Positions 8,166 through 16,746 of a DNA stretch of 64,000 nt are shown piece by piece. Below the pieces are notes generated by a model, which saw only the letters and a program-made list of their open reading frames with translations, was not told the DNA's origin and ran no database searches. The position numbers and the translations under genes are program-made. The stretch is taken from positions 4,774,001 to 4,838,000 of the forward strand of contig NC_014931.1 in NCBI RefSeq assembly GCF_000184745.1, in the 5' to 3' direction. Source of the DNA: Variovorax paradoxus EPS (GTDB lineage: Bacteria; Pseudomonadota; Gammaproteobacteria; Burkholderiales; Burkholderiaceae_C). Numbering within the stretch: the stretch's first letter is position 1; each line of letters starts with the position of its first letter.

Positions 8166-9160
8166 ACCTGTTCCCCGCCCCCTGGCTGCGCGCGGGCCTG
8201 TTGGCCGCTGCAACTTTGACAGCCTTGGCAGCACCTTTCGCCACACAGGCGCAAAGCGGCAGCGACTACCCGGTCAAGCCGATCCGCCTGGTCGTGCCCT
8301 ACCCGCCCGGCGGCGGCACCGACGTGATCGCGCGTATCGTGCAGGAGCGCTTCTCGACCTTGCTCGGGCAGCAGGTGCTGATCGACAACCGCGGCGGTGC
8401 GGCCGGCTCCATCGGCACCGAGATCGTCGCCAAGTCCGCGGCCGACGGCTACACGGTGCTGTTCACGCTCTCTTCGCACACCATCAATCCGGCCATCTAC
8501 ACCAAGCTGAGCTTCGACACCGCAAAAGACTTCGCGCCGGTCGGCTTGGTTGCCTCGCTACCGCAGATCCTGGTGGCGAACAACCAGTTCGCGCCCAACA
8601 CCGTGGCCGAACTCGTGGCGCTGGCCAAGGCCAAGCCCGACGGCGTCTCCTTCGCCTCGGTGGGCAACGGCTCGCCCGGGCACCTCGCGGGTGAACTCCT
8701 CAAGCTGCGCACCGGCACGCACATGACCCACATTCCCTATCGCGGCGGCGGCCCGGCCGTGACCGACGTGATGGGCGGGCAGGTGCCGCTGCTGTGGGTG
8801 TCGATTCCCGCGGCCGCGCAGTTCGTGAAGGCCGGCAAGCTCAAGGCGCTCGCGGTCTCCACCACCAAGCGCAGCGCGGCCTTTCCCGATGTGCCGACGA
8901 TGCAGGAGGCCGGCATTGCCGACTTCGACGTCGATTCCTGGTACGCCGTCTTCGTGCCCGCCAAGACGCCGCAGCCCGTCATCGACAAGCTCAACCGCGT
9001 GATCAACACGGTGGTGAAGGAGCCCGAGATCCGCGAGAAGCTGCTGGCGCAAGGCAGCGAAGGCGTCGGCGGCACACCCGAGCAACTGGGCAAGGTCGTG
9101 ACGACCGAACTCGTGCGCTGGCAGAAGCTCGCCAAGGAAGCCCAGATCAAGGTCGATTGA
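8162..9160 (+). CDS. Tripartite tricarboxylate transporter (Bug/TctC) binding protein
   Basis: Periplasmic binding protein of 332 residues. A signal peptide ends near AAPFATQAQS. Hallmarks are YPVKPIRLVVPYPPGGGTDVIAR, IDNRGGAAGSIGTEIVAK and HIPYRGGGPAVTDVMGGQV. Bug proteins bind small carboxylates and feed a TctAB permease or sense the ligand. No TctA or TctB gene is present here, so it must use a permease encoded elsewhere or act as a sensor. Its place beside SauS/SauT-like genes suggests sulfoacetate or a related acid as ligand, which is inference. Confidence 0.92.
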   Translation: MNLFPAPWLRAGLLAAATLTALAAPFATQAQSGSDYPVKPIRLVVPYPPGGGTDVIARIVQERFSTLLGQQVLIDNRGGAAGSIGTEIVAKSAADGYTVLFTLSSHTINPAIYTKLSFDTAKDFAPVGLVASLPQILVANNQFAPNTVAELVALAKAKPDGVSFASVGNGSPGHLAGELLKLRTGTHMTHIPYRGGGPAVTDVMGGQVPLLWVSIPAAAQFVKAGKLKALAVSTTKRSAAFPDVPTMQEAGIADFDVDSWYAVFVPAKTPQPVIDKLNRVINTVVKEPEIREKLLAQGSEGVGGTPEQLGKVVTTELVRWQKLAKEAQIKVD

Positions 9161-9166
9161 CCGACA

Positions 9167-9182
9167 CAGACAGACAGACAGA
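9167..9182 (+). repeat. (CAGA)4 microsatellite before sauS
   Basis: Four CAGA units fill the 25-bp gap between the binding-protein stop and the ATG at 9186. No purine-rich Shine-Dalgarno site is seen there. Slippage would change the spacing to the start codon. Confidence 0.8.
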
Positions 9183-9185
9183 CTC

Positions 9186-10625
9186 ATGGACAACGCAGCC
9201 CCCTCCTCTTCCCCCATCGCCGAGCTCGTGGCGCGCGCACGCGCCGCGCAGCGCATCTACGAAACCTGGTCGCAGGAACAAGTCGACACCGCCGTGGTCG
9301 CGGCCGGCTGGGCCATCATCGAACCGGCGCGCAACCGCGCGCTGGCCGAGCTGGCCGTGGCCGACACCGGCGTGGGCAACGTCGAGGACAAGGTCCGCAA
9401 GAACTACAGAAAGACCTTCGGCCTGCTGCGCGACCTGCACGGCGCGCGCTCGGTCGGCGTGATCGGCGAAGACCCGGCACGCGGCATCGTGGAAATCGCG
9501 CGGCCCGTGGGCGTGGTCTGCGCGGTCACGCCCTCGACCAACCCGGGCGCGACGCCGGCCAACAAGATCATCAATGCGCTCAAGGGCCGCAACGCGGTCA
9601 TCGTCGCGCCCTCGCCCAAGGGCTGGTCGACGGCGGCGCGGCTCATCGAATTCATTCATGCGGAGTTCGATCGCATCGGTGCACCTCGCGACCTCGTGCA
9701 GCTGCTGCCGATGCCCATCAACAAGCAGGCGACGGCCGAGCTGATGCGCCTGTGCGACCTCGTGGTGGCGACCGGCTCGCAGGCCAACGTGCGCGCCGCG
9801 TATGCGAGCGGCACGCCGGCCTTCGGCGTGGGCGCGGGCAACGTGGCGGGCATCGTCGACGAAACGGCCGACGTGAACGCGGCGGCCGAACGCATCGTGC
9901 GCTCCAAGACCTTCGACAACGCGACGAGCTGCTCGTCGGAGAACAGCCTGGTGATCGTCGATGCGGTGCGCGCCTCGATGCTCGCTGCGCTCAAGGACCG
10001 CGGCGCTGTCATGCTCGCGGCCGCACAGAAGGCCACGCTGCAATCGCTGATGTGGCCCGAGGGCAAGCTCTCGGCCGCCGTCATCGGCCAATCGGCGCGC
10101 ACGATCGCACAGCGCGCTGCGGAAGTCGACGGCGCGAATCGCGAAGGCTGGCTCGCCATTGCGGCCACCGACCCGCGCATCCTCATGGTGGCCGAAGACG
10201 GCGTGGGCCACGACCATCCGTTCTCGGGCGAGAAGCTGAGCCCCGTGCTCGCCGTCTACGGCGCACGCGATTTCGAAGAAGCAGCGGCCACGGTCGAGCG
10301 CATCTACGCCTACGAAGGCGCGGGCCACTCGGTCGGCCTGCACAGCGCCGTGCCCGAGCGCGCGACGGCGCTGGGCCTCACGCTGCCGGTGTCACGCGTG
10401 ATCGTCGACCAGGCGCACTGCATCGCCACCGGCGGCAGCTTCGACAACGGCCTGCCCTTCTCGCTCTCGATGGGTTGCGGCACCTGGGGCAAGAACAATT
10501 TCTCCGACAACATGAACTACCGGCACTACCTGAACATCACGCGCGTGTCGCGGCCGATTCCGGAGAAGGTGCCGAGCGAGGACGAGATCTTCGGCGCGTA
10601 CTTCGCCAAGCACGGAGCGAAATGA
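9186..10625 (+). CDS. sauS: Acylating sulfoacetaldehyde dehydrogenase (SauS-like)
   Basis: Aldehyde dehydrogenase of 479 residues of the CoA-acylating class. ITPSTNP-type cofactor contacts appear as CAVTPSTNPGATPANKI at 112-128, and the catalytic cysteine is C249 in NATSCSSENS. SauS in Cupriavidus necator H16 reduces sulfoacetyl-CoA with NADPH to sulfoacetaldehyde. The assignment rests on the adjacent AMP-forming ligase (ATGA overlap), the TauE-like exporter and xsc 6 kb away. The closest alternatives are acylating acetaldehyde or succinate-semialdehyde dehydrogenases, which the neighbours make less likely. Confidence 0.85.
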   Translation: MDNAAPSSSPIAELVARARAAQRIYETWSQEQVDTAVVAAGWAIIEPARNRALAELAVADTGVGNVEDKVRKNYRKTFGLLRDLHGARSVGVIGEDPARGIVEIARPVGVVCAVTPSTNPGATPANKIINALKGRNAVIVAPSPKGWSTAARLIEFIHAEFDRIGAPRDLVQLLPMPINKQATAELMRLCDLVVATGSQANVRAAYASGTPAFGVGAGNVAGIVDETADVNAAAERIVRSKTFDNATSCSSENSLVIVDAVRASMLAALKDRGAVMLAAAQKATLQSLMWPEGKLSAAVIGQSARTIAQRAAEVDGANREGWLAIAATDPRILMVAEDGVGHDHPFSGEKLSPVLAVYGARDFEEAAATVERIYAYEGAGHSVGLHSAVPERATALGLTLPVSRVIVDQAHCIATGGSFDNGLPFSLSMGCGTWGKNNFSDNMNYRHYLNITRVSRPIPEKVPSEDEIFGAYFAKHGAK

Positions 10626-12142
10626 ACGGCGCCGCAGCCTCCACGACAGTCCATGCGCTGATCGAGCGCCAGGCGGCGCGCCAGCCGCATGCGGTGTATG
10701 CGCGCGCCACCGAGAGCGACCGCCACATCACCTATGGCGAACTCGCACGCGGCTGCCGTCGCGCGGCGGGTGTGCTGGCCCGGCATGCCAAGCCCGGGGA
10801 GACGATCTCGGTCGTCATGCCCAACGGCCTGCAGACGCTGCGCCTGCTGCTGGGTGCGATGCACGCGGGCTACTGCGTGAACCCGGTCAACCTGCTCTCG
10901 CAGCCCGAGCAGATGCGCTATGTGCTCGCGCACTCCGACTGCCGCGTGGTCTGCGTGGCGCCCGAATGGGAAGCGCGCGTGCGCGACATCGTGCAGGCCT
11001 TCGACCGGCCGGTGATGCTGATCGTGGTCGATCCGGAAGCCGAGGCGTTGCCGGGCGAAACCGATGCAGCAGCCGATGCGCCACCGCCCTCCCCCGATGC
11101 CGTCGCGCTGCTGATGTACACCTCCGGCACCACCGGCCTGCCCAAGGGCGTGCTGCTCTCGCAGCGCAACCTGGCGGCCAATGCGCATGCCATCAGCGCC
11201 GAGCATGCGCTGCAGCCCGCGGACCGCGTGCTCGCGGTGCTGCCGCTCTATCACATCAACGCGTTCGCCGTGACCATGCTCGCGCCGCTCGCACACGGCG
11301 GCAGCCTCGCGATGCCGCCGAAGTTCTCGGCCGGCCGCTTCTGGGAACAGGCGACGCAAACGCAGTGCAGCTGGATCAACGTGGTGCCGACCATGATCTC
11401 GTACCTGCTCGAAGGCCCGAAGCCGCCGCTCGCGCAGACGCTGGCCATCCGCTTCTGCCGCTCGGCCTCGGCGGCGCTGCCGCCCGAGCACCACCGCGCG
11501 TTCGAGCAGATGTTCGGTATCGGCATCGTCGAGACCATGGGCCTCACCGAGACCGCGGCGCCTTCGTTCTCCAACCCGATGGACCCGGCCGCGCGCAAGC
11601 TCGGTTCGGTTGGCCGCGCCTCGGGCTGCATGGCCGGCGTGGTCGATGCAGAACTCGCGGCCGTGCCCGACGGCACGACGGGCGAGCTCGTGATCCGCGG
11701 GCCGAACGTGATGCTCGGCTACTACAAGAACGAAGAGGCCACGCGCGCGAGCTTCACGCCCGACGGTTGGCTGCGCACCGGCGACCTCGGCCACCGCGAC
11801 GAGGACGGCTTTTTCTTCGTCACCGGCCGCATCAAGGAACTCATCATCAAGGGCGGCGAGAACATCGCGCCGCGCGAGATCGACGAGGCGCTGCTGCGGC
11901 ACCCCGCCGTGCTCGAAGCCGCGGCCGTGGGCGTTCCCGACCGCCACTACGGCCAGGAGATCGGCGTGTGCATCGTGCTGCGCGAAGGCTGCGCCTGCAC
12001 CGAGGACGAGCTGCGCGCCTTCAGCGCCACCGCGCTCGGCCGCTACAAGACGCCGGGCCACTACCGCTTCGTCGCCGACCTGCCGCGCGGGCCTTCGGGC
12101 AAGGTGCAGCGCCTGAAGCTGCTGCCGCTCTTCGAGGGATGA
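10622..12142 (+). CDS. sauT: AMP-forming acyl-CoA ligase (SauT-like sulfoacetate-CoA ligase)
   Basis: ANL-superfamily ligase of 506 residues. The P-loop A3 motif MYTSGTTGLPKG is at 165-176, followed by PLYHINAF, ETMGLTETAAP, GWLRTGDLG and GRIKELIIKGGENIAPREID. The catalytic lysine is in PSGKVQR near 494. It would activate a carboxylate with ATP and CoA. Translational coupling to SauS (ATGA) and the xsc pathway nearby point to sulfoacetate as substrate. Sequence alone cannot separate this from other small-acid CoA ligases. Confidence 0.82.
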   Translation: MNGAAASTTVHALIERQAARQPHAVYARATESDRHITYGELARGCRRAAGVLARHAKPGETISVVMPNGLQTLRLLLGAMHAGYCVNPVNLLSQPEQMRYVLAHSDCRVVCVAPEWEARVRDIVQAFDRPVMLIVVDPEAEALPGETDAAADAPPPSPDAVALLMYTSGTTGLPKGVLLSQRNLAANAHAISAEHALQPADRVLAVLPLYHINAFAVTMLAPLAHGGSLAMPPKFSAGRFWEQATQTQCSWINVVPTMISYLLEGPKPPLAQTLAIRFCRSASAALPPEHHRAFEQMFGIGIVETMGLTETAAPSFSNPMDPAARKLGSVGRASGCMAGVVDAELAAVPDGTTGELVIRGPNVMLGYYKNEEATRASFTPDGWLRTGDLGHRDEDGFFFVTGRIKELIIKGGENIAPREIDEALLRHPAVLEAAAVGVPDRHYGQEIGVCIVLREGCACTEDELRAFSATALGRYKTPGHYRFVADLPRGPSGKVQRLKLLPLFEG

Positions 12143-12936
12143 CGGCGGCCGAACTGCTGGTTCCGCCGCTCGCGCCGGCGCTGCTCGCCTACAGCCTCTG
12201 CGTGGTGTTCGCGGCCGGCATCGTGCGCGGCTTCGCGGGCTTCGGCTTCTCTGCCATCACTGTGGCGGGCATGTCGCTGGTGGTGTCACCCGCGCTCGTG
12301 GTGCCGGCCATCTTCATGCTGGAGATCCTCGCGAGCCTGAGCCAGTTGCGCGGCATCGCGCGCGATGTCGACATGCCCTGGCTCAGCTGGCTGATGGTGG
12401 GCAACCTCATCTGCATCCCGCTTGGCGTGGCGCTGCTCGCATGGCTGCCCGAGACGCCGCTGCGCCTCCTGATCGGCGCGCTGCTGATGGCCGCGGCGCT
12501 GCTGCTGCGCGGCGGTGCGCACGTCACGCTCGTGCCCACGCGCGGCGTGCGGCTCGCGGCGGGGCTGGCCTCGGGTTTCATCAACGGTGTGGCGGCCATC
12601 GGCGGCATCGCCATCGCGGTGCTGTTGAGCACCGCGAAGATGGCGCCCGCCGCGCTGCGCGCCACGTTGATCGCGCTGCTGCTCTTCAGCGACGTGGTGT
12701 CGCTGATTGCCGCCGCGCTCATGCCCTCATCCGCGCATGCGTCGGGCAGCCTGCTCGGGCCCGACACGCTCAAGTGGGCGCTGTGGCTCGCACCCGCGAT
12801 GCTCGCGGGCATCTGGTGGGGGCAGCGCTCGTTCAAGGGCGTGTCGCCCGAGCAGTTCAGAAAGCACGTGCTGAACCTGCTGATCGCACTCGCCACGGTG
12901 AGCGTGCTGCGCTCGCTCTTCAGCCTGCTGGCCTGA
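12139..12936 (+). CDS. TauE/SafE-family sulfite/anion exporter
   Basis: Integral membrane protein of 265 residues with about eight hydrophobic segments and the N-terminal family signature GIVRGFAGFGFSAITV near 28-43. A paired GLASGFINGVAAIGGIAIAV repeat sits in the middle. TauE/SafE proteins are thought to export sulfite or sulfonates. The ATG overlaps the sauT stop (ATGA), so it is the last gene of the operon. The likely job is removing sulfite released by Xsc. No sulfite dehydrogenase gene is visible, which increases the need for export. Confidence 0.85.
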   Translation: MTAAELLVPPLAPALLAYSLCVVFAAGIVRGFAGFGFSAITVAGMSLVVSPALVVPAIFMLEILASLSQLRGIARDVDMPWLSWLMVGNLICIPLGVALLAWLPETPLRLLIGALLMAAALLLRGGAHVTLVPTRGVRLAAGLASGFINGVAAIGGIAIAVLLSTAKMAPAALRATLIALLLFSDVVSLIAAALMPSSAHASGSLLGPDTLKWALWLAPAMLAGIWWGQRSFKGVSPEQFRKHVLNLLIALATVSVLRSLFSLLA

Positions 12937-12965
12937 AACGAAATTGCGTTCGATCTCCCAAAGGC

Positions 12966-13083
12966 GTTCGGGCTGAACCAAAGCCGCTCGGACTGAACCA
13001 AAGCCGTTCGGGCTGAACCAAAACCGCTCGGGCTGAGCTTGTCGAAGCCTCGCGCAGCGCTTCGACAAGCTCAGCGTGAACGG
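12966..13083. repeat. 20-bp tandem repeats leading into a dispersed hairpin
   Basis: Units GTTCGGGCTGAACCAAAGCC and variants begin at 12966, 12986 and 13006 with a 20-bp period. They then merge with the hairpin CCGCTCGGGCTGAGC...GCGTGAACGG (13024-13083) also seen at 1-341 and 5448-5507. The rest of the 387-bp gap to 13324 holds a 14-bp direct repeat (13188-13201 and 13202-13215) and no convincing gene. The array closes the sau operon and could end its transcript. Confidence 0.85.
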
Positions 13084-13323
13084 CTCTGTTTTTTCGAACG
13101 CCGCCCGGTATGAAGCATCGTTCCATCGGCCTGTCTTTACGGGCCACAGATCTCCTCTCCTCTCCTCTTTCCGAGTGACTTTCGACACGTGCCTTTCGGC
13201 ACGTGCCCTTCGGCACTGGCATGACGCCCCCGTGTTCCGCACCATCGGGCAGCCCTGCCGGCTGGCGATTCGAGCCCGCGACATGGCTCAACAAATCGTT
13301 TTCAAAGAGAAGAGGGGATCACC

Positions 13324-14928
13324 ATGAAATTCAAACTACTGCTGGCGGCTGCATTCGTCGCCCTGGCTACTGTTGCCTGCGGAGGCGGCGACGGCGGATC
13401 GAATCCGTTCTGGTATCAGGTTCCGCCCCCGCCGCCACCGCCGGAGGAGCCGCCGCCCCCACCGCCGGTAGAAAAAGCCAAGGTCACCGGCCGCGTCACC
13501 AACGCACTCGGCGGCCAGGGCGTGGGCCAGGTCACGGTCAGCACCGGCTCCTCGTCCACCCTCACCGCCGACGACGGCAGCTACACCCTCAACGAGATCG
13601 CGCCCGCCGCTTCGGTGCTGCTGAGCTTCACCAAAGCCGGCATGGTGCCGCAGAGCCGCGCCACCGCCGCGCTGTCGGCCTCGGGTTCCTCGACGGTCAT
13701 CAACATCCCGATGCTGCCGGTGGCGGTCACGGTGAACTTCGATCCGCAGGCCGCGTACGACGTCGTCGTGCCCGGCTCCACCGCCATGGTGCGGCTGCGC
13801 GCGAACTCGCTGCGCCGCGCCGACGGCGGCGCGCCCACCGGCCCTGCGACCGCACGCGTCACGCCCATCGCACCCGCGAGCGACGTCAACGTGATGCCCG
13901 GCAACTACCTCGCCGGCACGGACGGTGGCGCCGCACCGATCGAGAGCTTCGGCGCGCTGGACGCCAGCTTCGTCGATGCGGACGGTGCACCGCTGAACCT
14001 CGCGGCCGGCATGGACGCCACGCTGCGCATCGCGCCCTCGTCGCGCGCCACGGTGCTGCCGCCGAGCGTGCCGCTCTTCCACTACAACACCACCACGGGC
14101 CTCTGGGTGCAGGAAGGCACGGCCACGCTGCAGGGCACGGCACCCTCGCAGTACTACGAAGGCACGGTCACGCACTTCACGACCTGGAACGCGGACCAGA
14201 TCTACAACACCGTGCGCATCAACGGCTGCGTACAGAACGCGGCCGGCGAGCGGGTCGGCGGCGCCTTGGTCGCAAGCGAGGGCAAGACGTACACCGGCCT
14301 GGCCACCGCACTGACCAACGCGAACGGTGAGTTCTCGGTGGCGGTGAAACGCGCGAGCGAGGCCTACGTCATCGCCAACACCGCGACCGAAATCTCCAAC
14401 GCACCCACGGTGTCTGCCGGCGAAGAAGACGTCTCGCTGGGCGCCTGCCTGACGCTCACGCGCTCGGCGGTGTCGGTCAAGCTGACCTGGGGCTCGCGCC
14501 CGCTGGACCTGGATTCGTACACCTTCGGTGCGAACGCCAACGAGCTGGTGTATTTCGAGAACAAGGGCTCGCTCACCGAAGCGCCGTTCATCGGCCTCGA
14601 TGTGGACGACCGGGACAGCTTCGGCCCCGAGGTCACGACGTTCGCGAAACTCGCGAAGAACCGCACCTACCGGTTCATCGTGCACAACTATTCCGACACC
14701 TTCGATCCGGGACAGACCGGCTCTCCGGCACGGATAGAGGTGGCCAACCGCGGCGCGCAGTGGATCTTCGCTCCGCCCGCCGGCGAGACCTCGTCGACGC
14801 GCATCTGGCATGCGTTCGACATGACCACCGATGCGAACTGCCAGGCGACCATCGTGCCCGTGCAGCAGTTCCTGGCCGATCCGCCCGCGCCGATCAACAC
14901 CGACAACGACGCGCAGTACTGCAACTAG
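13324..14928 (+). CDS. Large lipoprotein with carboxypeptidase-regulatory-like domain
   Basis: Exported lipoprotein of 534 residues. The signal peptide ends in the lipobox VACGGG, so the mature protein starts at Cys20. A proline-rich tether with two runs of six or more prolines (about 34-48) comes next. A carboxypeptidase-regulatory-like beta-sandwich follows (KVTGRVTNALGGQGVGQVTVST...DDGSYTLNEI). A second similar module lies near residues 300-350 (NGCVQNAAGERVGGALVASEGKTYTGLATALTNANGEFSV). It is probably anchored in the outer membrane. No enzymatic motif is seen and no partner gene is obvious. The function is unknown. Confidence 0.8.
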   Translation: MKFKLLLAAAFVALATVACGGGDGGSNPFWYQVPPPPPPPEEPPPPPPVEKAKVTGRVTNALGGQGVGQVTVSTGSSSTLTADDGSYTLNEIAPAASVLLSFTKAGMVPQSRATAALSASGSSTVINIPMLPVAVTVNFDPQAAYDVVVPGSTAMVRLRANSLRRADGGAPTGPATARVTPIAPASDVNVMPGNYLAGTDGGAAPIESFGALDASFVDADGAPLNLAAGMDATLRIAPSSRATVLPPSVPLFHYNTTTGLWVQEGTATLQGTAPSQYYEGTVTHFTTWNADQIYNTVRINGCVQNAAGERVGGALVASEGKTYTGLATALTNANGEFSVAVKRASEAYVIANTATEISNAPTVSAGEEDVSLGACLTLTRSAVSVKLTWGSRPLDLDSYTFGANANELVYFENKGSLTEAPFIGLDVDDRDSFGPEVTTFAKLAKNRTYRFIVHNYSDTFDPGQTGSPARIEVANRGAQWIFAPPAGETSSTRIWHAFDMTTDANCQATIVPVQQFLADPPAPINTDNDAQYCN

Positions 14929-14977
14929 CACGCGCATGGCGACAGGCGCATGGCCCGACGGGCTATGCTCCTTCGCC

Positions 14978-15919
14978 ATGAATTCGCCCACCGCCATTTC
15001 TTCATCTCCGAAGAGCCTGGCCGTGGGCGTTTTTGTTTTTCTGCTGGTGGCCGCGGGCAGCGCCTCGGCCGAGCCGGGCTGCCTCGACACCGCCACGCAG
15101 ATCCCGTCGCCCTCCCGCGCACTCGCCATGGCGACCTTCGCGCAACAGGAGCACCAGGCCTTCGGCGCACAGACCATGGATGCCGAAGGCCGCCTCACCT
15201 ACGCCGGGGCCTGGGAGGCAGAGAACTTCCGCACCACCGCGCAAGACCTTGCGCCCTGGCAGCGCGTGCTCGGCTACTGGCAGGCGACCGGCGTGCGCCT
15301 GCGCGGCACCGACCCCGATGTCGCACTCGACTCGTCCGAGCCGCAGTCCATCGACAACGCGTTGAGCCGAGTCGCCGTGATCGATGCGCCGTGGTCCGCC
15401 GCCTTCATCAGCTGGATCGCGCAGCGGGCCGGGCTCGGCGCGGACGAATTCGTTTTCTCGGAAGCGCATGCCGACTACGCCGGCGCCGCGTGGAGAGCGG
15501 GCCTCGACGAAGCGGCCAACCGGACGACGCGCTACGCAATGCGCGCCTGCGACCTGATGCGCACACCGCCGCGCGTGGGCGACCTCGTCTGCCAGGCGCG
15601 AGGCGCTGGTTCGGGCTATGACACCTTCGAGCGGATCGGCGAAGTGCTGGCCCAGCGCCCTACAGGCGGCGAGGCGTTGCCGATGCATTGCGATGTGGTG
15701 GTGGGCGTCGATGCCACGGGCTTCGACACCATCGGCGGCAACGTGGTCCAGTCGGTCACCTTGCGGCGCCTGGCGTTCGCGCCCGGCACGCGGCTGCTGG
15801 ATCGGAGCTATTTGCCCGAGGGATGCACGGCCGGTGCAACGGGAACGACTGGCCCGGCCGGCTGCATCGATCGCCACATGAGCCGCCAGCCGTGGTCGCT
15901 GTTGCTGCAGTGGCGCTGA
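14978..15919 (+). CDS. Exported DUF2272-type protein
   Basis: About 313 residues when started at ATG 14978. An N-terminal hydrophobic stretch (SLAVGVFVFLLVAAGSASA) is a signal peptide. The body contains WSAAFISWIAQRAGLG, RVGDLVCQARG and HCDVVVGVD, with conserved Cys, His and Asp spacing reminiscent of DUF2272 and NlpC/P60-like folds. Three cysteines lie in a late segment that could form disulfides. A longer in-frame start upstream would run through the end of the lipoprotein gene and lacks signal-peptide logic. The family name is a moderate-confidence recollection and the catalytic role is unknown. Confidence 0.65.
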   Translation: MNSPTAISSSPKSLAVGVFVFLLVAAGSASAEPGCLDTATQIPSPSRALAMATFAQQEHQAFGAQTMDAEGRLTYAGAWEAENFRTTAQDLAPWQRVLGYWQATGVRLRGTDPDVALDSSEPQSIDNALSRVAVIDAPWSAAFISWIAQRAGLGADEFVFSEAHADYAGAAWRAGLDEAANRTTRYAMRACDLMRTPPRVGDLVCQARGAGSGYDTFERIGEVLAQRPTGGEALPMHCDVVVGVDATGFDTIGGNVVQSVTLRRLAFAPGTRLLDRSYLPEGCTAGATGTTGPAGCIDRHMSRQPWSLLLQWR

Positions 15920-15937
15920 AGGGGCGCAAGGCCCCTT
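15919..15937. terminator. Hairpin terminator between convergent genes
   Basis: AAGGGGC (15919-15925) and GCCCCTT (15931-15937) form a 7-bp stem with a GCAAG loop, followed by a pyrimidine-rich tail. It lies between the plus-strand DUF2272-type gene and the minus-strand DUF3297 gene and probably serves both. Confidence 0.7.
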
Positions 15938-15946
15938 CCTTCTGTC

Positions 15947-16195
15947 TTACCGGTAGTAGGCCTCGACCGTGCCCTTGAGCTTCAGCAGCAGCGGGTAGCC
16001 CTTGCGGTCCACCGCCTTGCCCGCTGGCACCTTGATCCAGCCTTCGCTGATGCAGTACTCCTCCACGTCGAGCCGCTCCTTGCCGTTGAAGCGGATGCCG
16101 ATGGGAAATTCGAAGACGGCGGCCACGTGGTGCGGGCTGCGCGCATCGGTGGAGAGGTGATCGGGAAGCGGCGGGCGGGTAGTTTCTTCGGTCAT
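15947..16195 (-). CDS. DUF3297 family protein
   Basis: Small cytosolic protein of 82 residues without membrane segments. The central pattern FEFPIGIRFNGKERLDVEEYCISEGWIKVPAGKA with a C-terminal LLLKLKGTVEAYYR matches DUF3297, a short conserved proteobacterial family of unknown function. It lies immediately upstream of the ribonuclease H-like gene's end, on the same strand but with its own start. Confidence 0.8.
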   Translation of the reverse strand: MTEETTRPPLPDHLSTDARSPHHVAAVFEFPIGIRFNGKERLDVEEYCISEGWIKVPAGKAVDRKGYPLLLKLKGTVEAYYR

Positions 16196-16252
16196 GGGAG
16201 TCTGTGGTTCGGGAACGACCCGAATGATAAGGACCTCGACCAGCGGCGCTTT

Positions 16253-16714
16253 TCAGCGCCGCTTTTTCCAGGGCTTGGGCGGCGGCTTCGGCCCCATGCC
16301 AAGGGCCGCGCGCGCCAGCGCATCGGCCTCGGCATTGCGATGGCGCGGAATCCATTGCACGCGGGCTTCTTCGAACTCGCCCAGCAGCGCACGGGCATCG
16401 TCGTAGAGCGGTGCCAGCCGCGCGATCGGCCGGGCATCGGCCGTGCCGAGCTGCTCGACCAGGATGCTGTTGTCGCTGTACGCCACCACGGCGCTGGCGC
16501 CGCGGGCGCGCAGCTCCCTCAAGGCCAGGGTCAATGCCCGCAGCTCCGCCTCGTTGTTGCAGCCGATGGCGTGCGTGGCCTGCGAGAGCGTGTGGCGGGT
16601 GCCGTCGGGCTGCGTGATGACCGCGCCGATGCCCATGCGGCCCGGGTTGGGCATGGCGCTGCCGTCGCAATGGACGGTCCAGTGGCGCGAATGCATCGAC
16701 GCGGAAAGAGTCAT
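16253..16714 (-). CDS. Ribonuclease HI-like protein
   Basis: RNase H-fold protein of 153 residues. The first catalytic Asp is in VHCDGSAMPNPGRMGIGAVI, the Glu in CNNEAELRALTLAL, the second Asp in VVAYSDNSILVEQL and the late Asp in HRNAEADALARAAL, giving the full DEDD set. It would cut RNA in RNA-DNA hybrids. Compared with RnhA it has a lysine-rich tail (KPPPKPWKKRR). An 8-bp stem (16242-16249 with 16256-16263) overlaps its stop codon. ATG 16714 was chosen, and an internal ATG six codons later is possible. Confidence 0.88.
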   Translation of the reverse strand: MTLSASMHSRHWTVHCDGSAMPNPGRMGIGAVITQPDGTRHTLSQATHAIGCNNEAELRALTLALRELRARGASAVVAYSDNSILVEQLGTADARPIARLAPLYDDARALLGEFEEARVQWIPRHRNAEADALARAALGMGPKPPPKPWKKRR

Positions 16715-16746
16715 GGATCGAATGCAGGGCCGGCGCCCTTCAACCT

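Noticed and set aside
9752..10621. N-terminal extension of the SauT-like ligase
   Set aside because: The extra frame is the shadow of sauS. The ligase starts at ATG 10622 in an ATGA overlap.
12727..13284. A minus-strand gene across the repeats after the TauE-like gene
   Set aside because: It is mostly translated hairpin repeat with no family resemblance.
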